Origin: Planctomycetota bacterium
GTDB taxonomy: Bacteria > Planctomycetota > Phycisphaerae > WQYP01
Assembly (NCBI GenBank): GCA_021798635.1
Contig: JAJZGH010000120.1
Span: 1 to 14,207, forward strand
DNA length: 14,207 nucleotides
Direction: 5' to 3'
Below, one piece after another: positions 13,866 to 14,207 of the stretch (position 1 is its first letter; every line of letters starts with the position of its first letter). Both the position numbers and the translations under genes were made by a program. The notes below the pieces were generated by a model that was given only the letters and a program-made list of their open reading frames with translations, ran no database searches and had not been told where the DNA came from.

Positions 13866-14207
13866 ATGAACAATTTTTCAAGGCGGAATTTTCTGGCGAG
13901 TATGGCCATAACCGGCGTTGCCGCCTTGGGTGATGCCGTACAACAGAGTGATGGGGCACCGGGTGCCGGCGTTCCGGTGGGTCAGCCCGCCGCCGCCCGC
14001 CGAGCACCGTTATCACCCGCGGCTCGCAAAGCCGCTGCGCAGAAGTTGGTGGCGTACTTCCATAAAGTTGCGTCGCAGCTCCTTCGACCCGCGCAAGGAA
14101 TCCTGCGCCATCCCAGTGTCTCACCGAGCCTGGCGGGGAAAGCCTATTCCACACAGTTGTGGGACTGGGATACGCTGTGGACCAGTCGCGGACTTTTCCG
14201 GCTGGCG
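13866..14207 (+). CDS. Tat-exported glycosidase-like protein, N-terminal part
   Basis: The frame is open to the right edge, so only 114 residues are visible. The N-terminus MNNFSRRNFLASMAITGVAA is a twin-arginine signal: SRRNFL at 5-10, then a moderately hydrophobic segment. This predicts export of a folded protein. After an Ala/Pro-rich spacer (about 28-55), a helix (ARKAAAQKLVAYFHKVASQL) leads to HPSVSPSLAGKAYSTQLWDWDTLW. Tyr followed by the Trp-Asp-Trp-Asp cluster is the kind of sugar-binding motif seen at the start of (alpha/alpha)6-barrel glycosidases such as GH63, GH37 and related families. The exact family and substrate cannot be set from this fragment. ATG at 13866 was chosen because it directly precedes the Tat motif and has AGAGAG upstream. 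Confidence 0.7.
   Translation, partial: MNNFSRRNFLASMAITGVAALGDAVQQSDGAPGAGVPVGQPAAARRAPLSPAARKAAAQKLVAYFHKVASQLLRPAQGILRHPSVSPSLAGKAYSTQLWDWDTLWTSRGLFRLA

Overview
The window looks like chromosomal DNA of a Gram-negative, saccharolytic bacterium, most likely a planctomycete and perhaps of the Phycisphaerae. This is inferred from several features together: a DUF3467 protein, a secreted heme-motif protein of planctomycete style, a small conserved-looking protein, a Tat-exported sugar hydrolase, a GH2 enzyme and moderate GC content. No rRNA, tRNA, CRISPR array, insertion sequence or phage gene was seen. Both ends cut through genes.

Left part (1-4740). The C-terminal part of a GH2 glycosidase is followed by a ROK sugar kinase and a formyltetrahydrofolate deformylase (purU), probably co-transcribed. 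Converging on purU is a secreted TPR/heme-motif protein. Its promoter overlaps, back to back, the promoter of a 102-residue protein of unknown function. A terminator-like hairpin just before that promoter may stop antisense transcription coming from purU.

Middle (4851-11860). This is a divergent efflux locus. An MFS transporter is read leftward, apparently from an extended -10 promoter that gives a leaderless mRNA. Read rightward are a MarR regulator, a MacA-like adaptor, a LolD/MacB-type ATPase, a MacB-type permease and a NodT-type outer-membrane lipoprotein. The last four form a complete tripartite ABC efflux pump. A perfect 7-bp-arm palindrome just after the marR promoter is a good candidate operator.

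Right part (11888-14207). A family 4-type uracil-DNA glycosylase and a DUF3467 protein form a leftward pair. The glycosylase keeps the family's active-site motifs but has no cysteine at all, so it cannot hold the usual iron-sulfur cluster. Upstream of the pair lies a roughly 180-nt nested inverted repeat that no gene explains. It could be a structured RNA or a palindromic dispersed element. The window ends in the start of a Tat-exported protein that resembles an (alpha/alpha)6-barrel glycosidase.

The most unusual items are the cysteine-free glycosylase, the nested inverted repeat, and the compact promoter architecture at 4357-4432 and 6150-6346. I found no clearly new multi-gene system.
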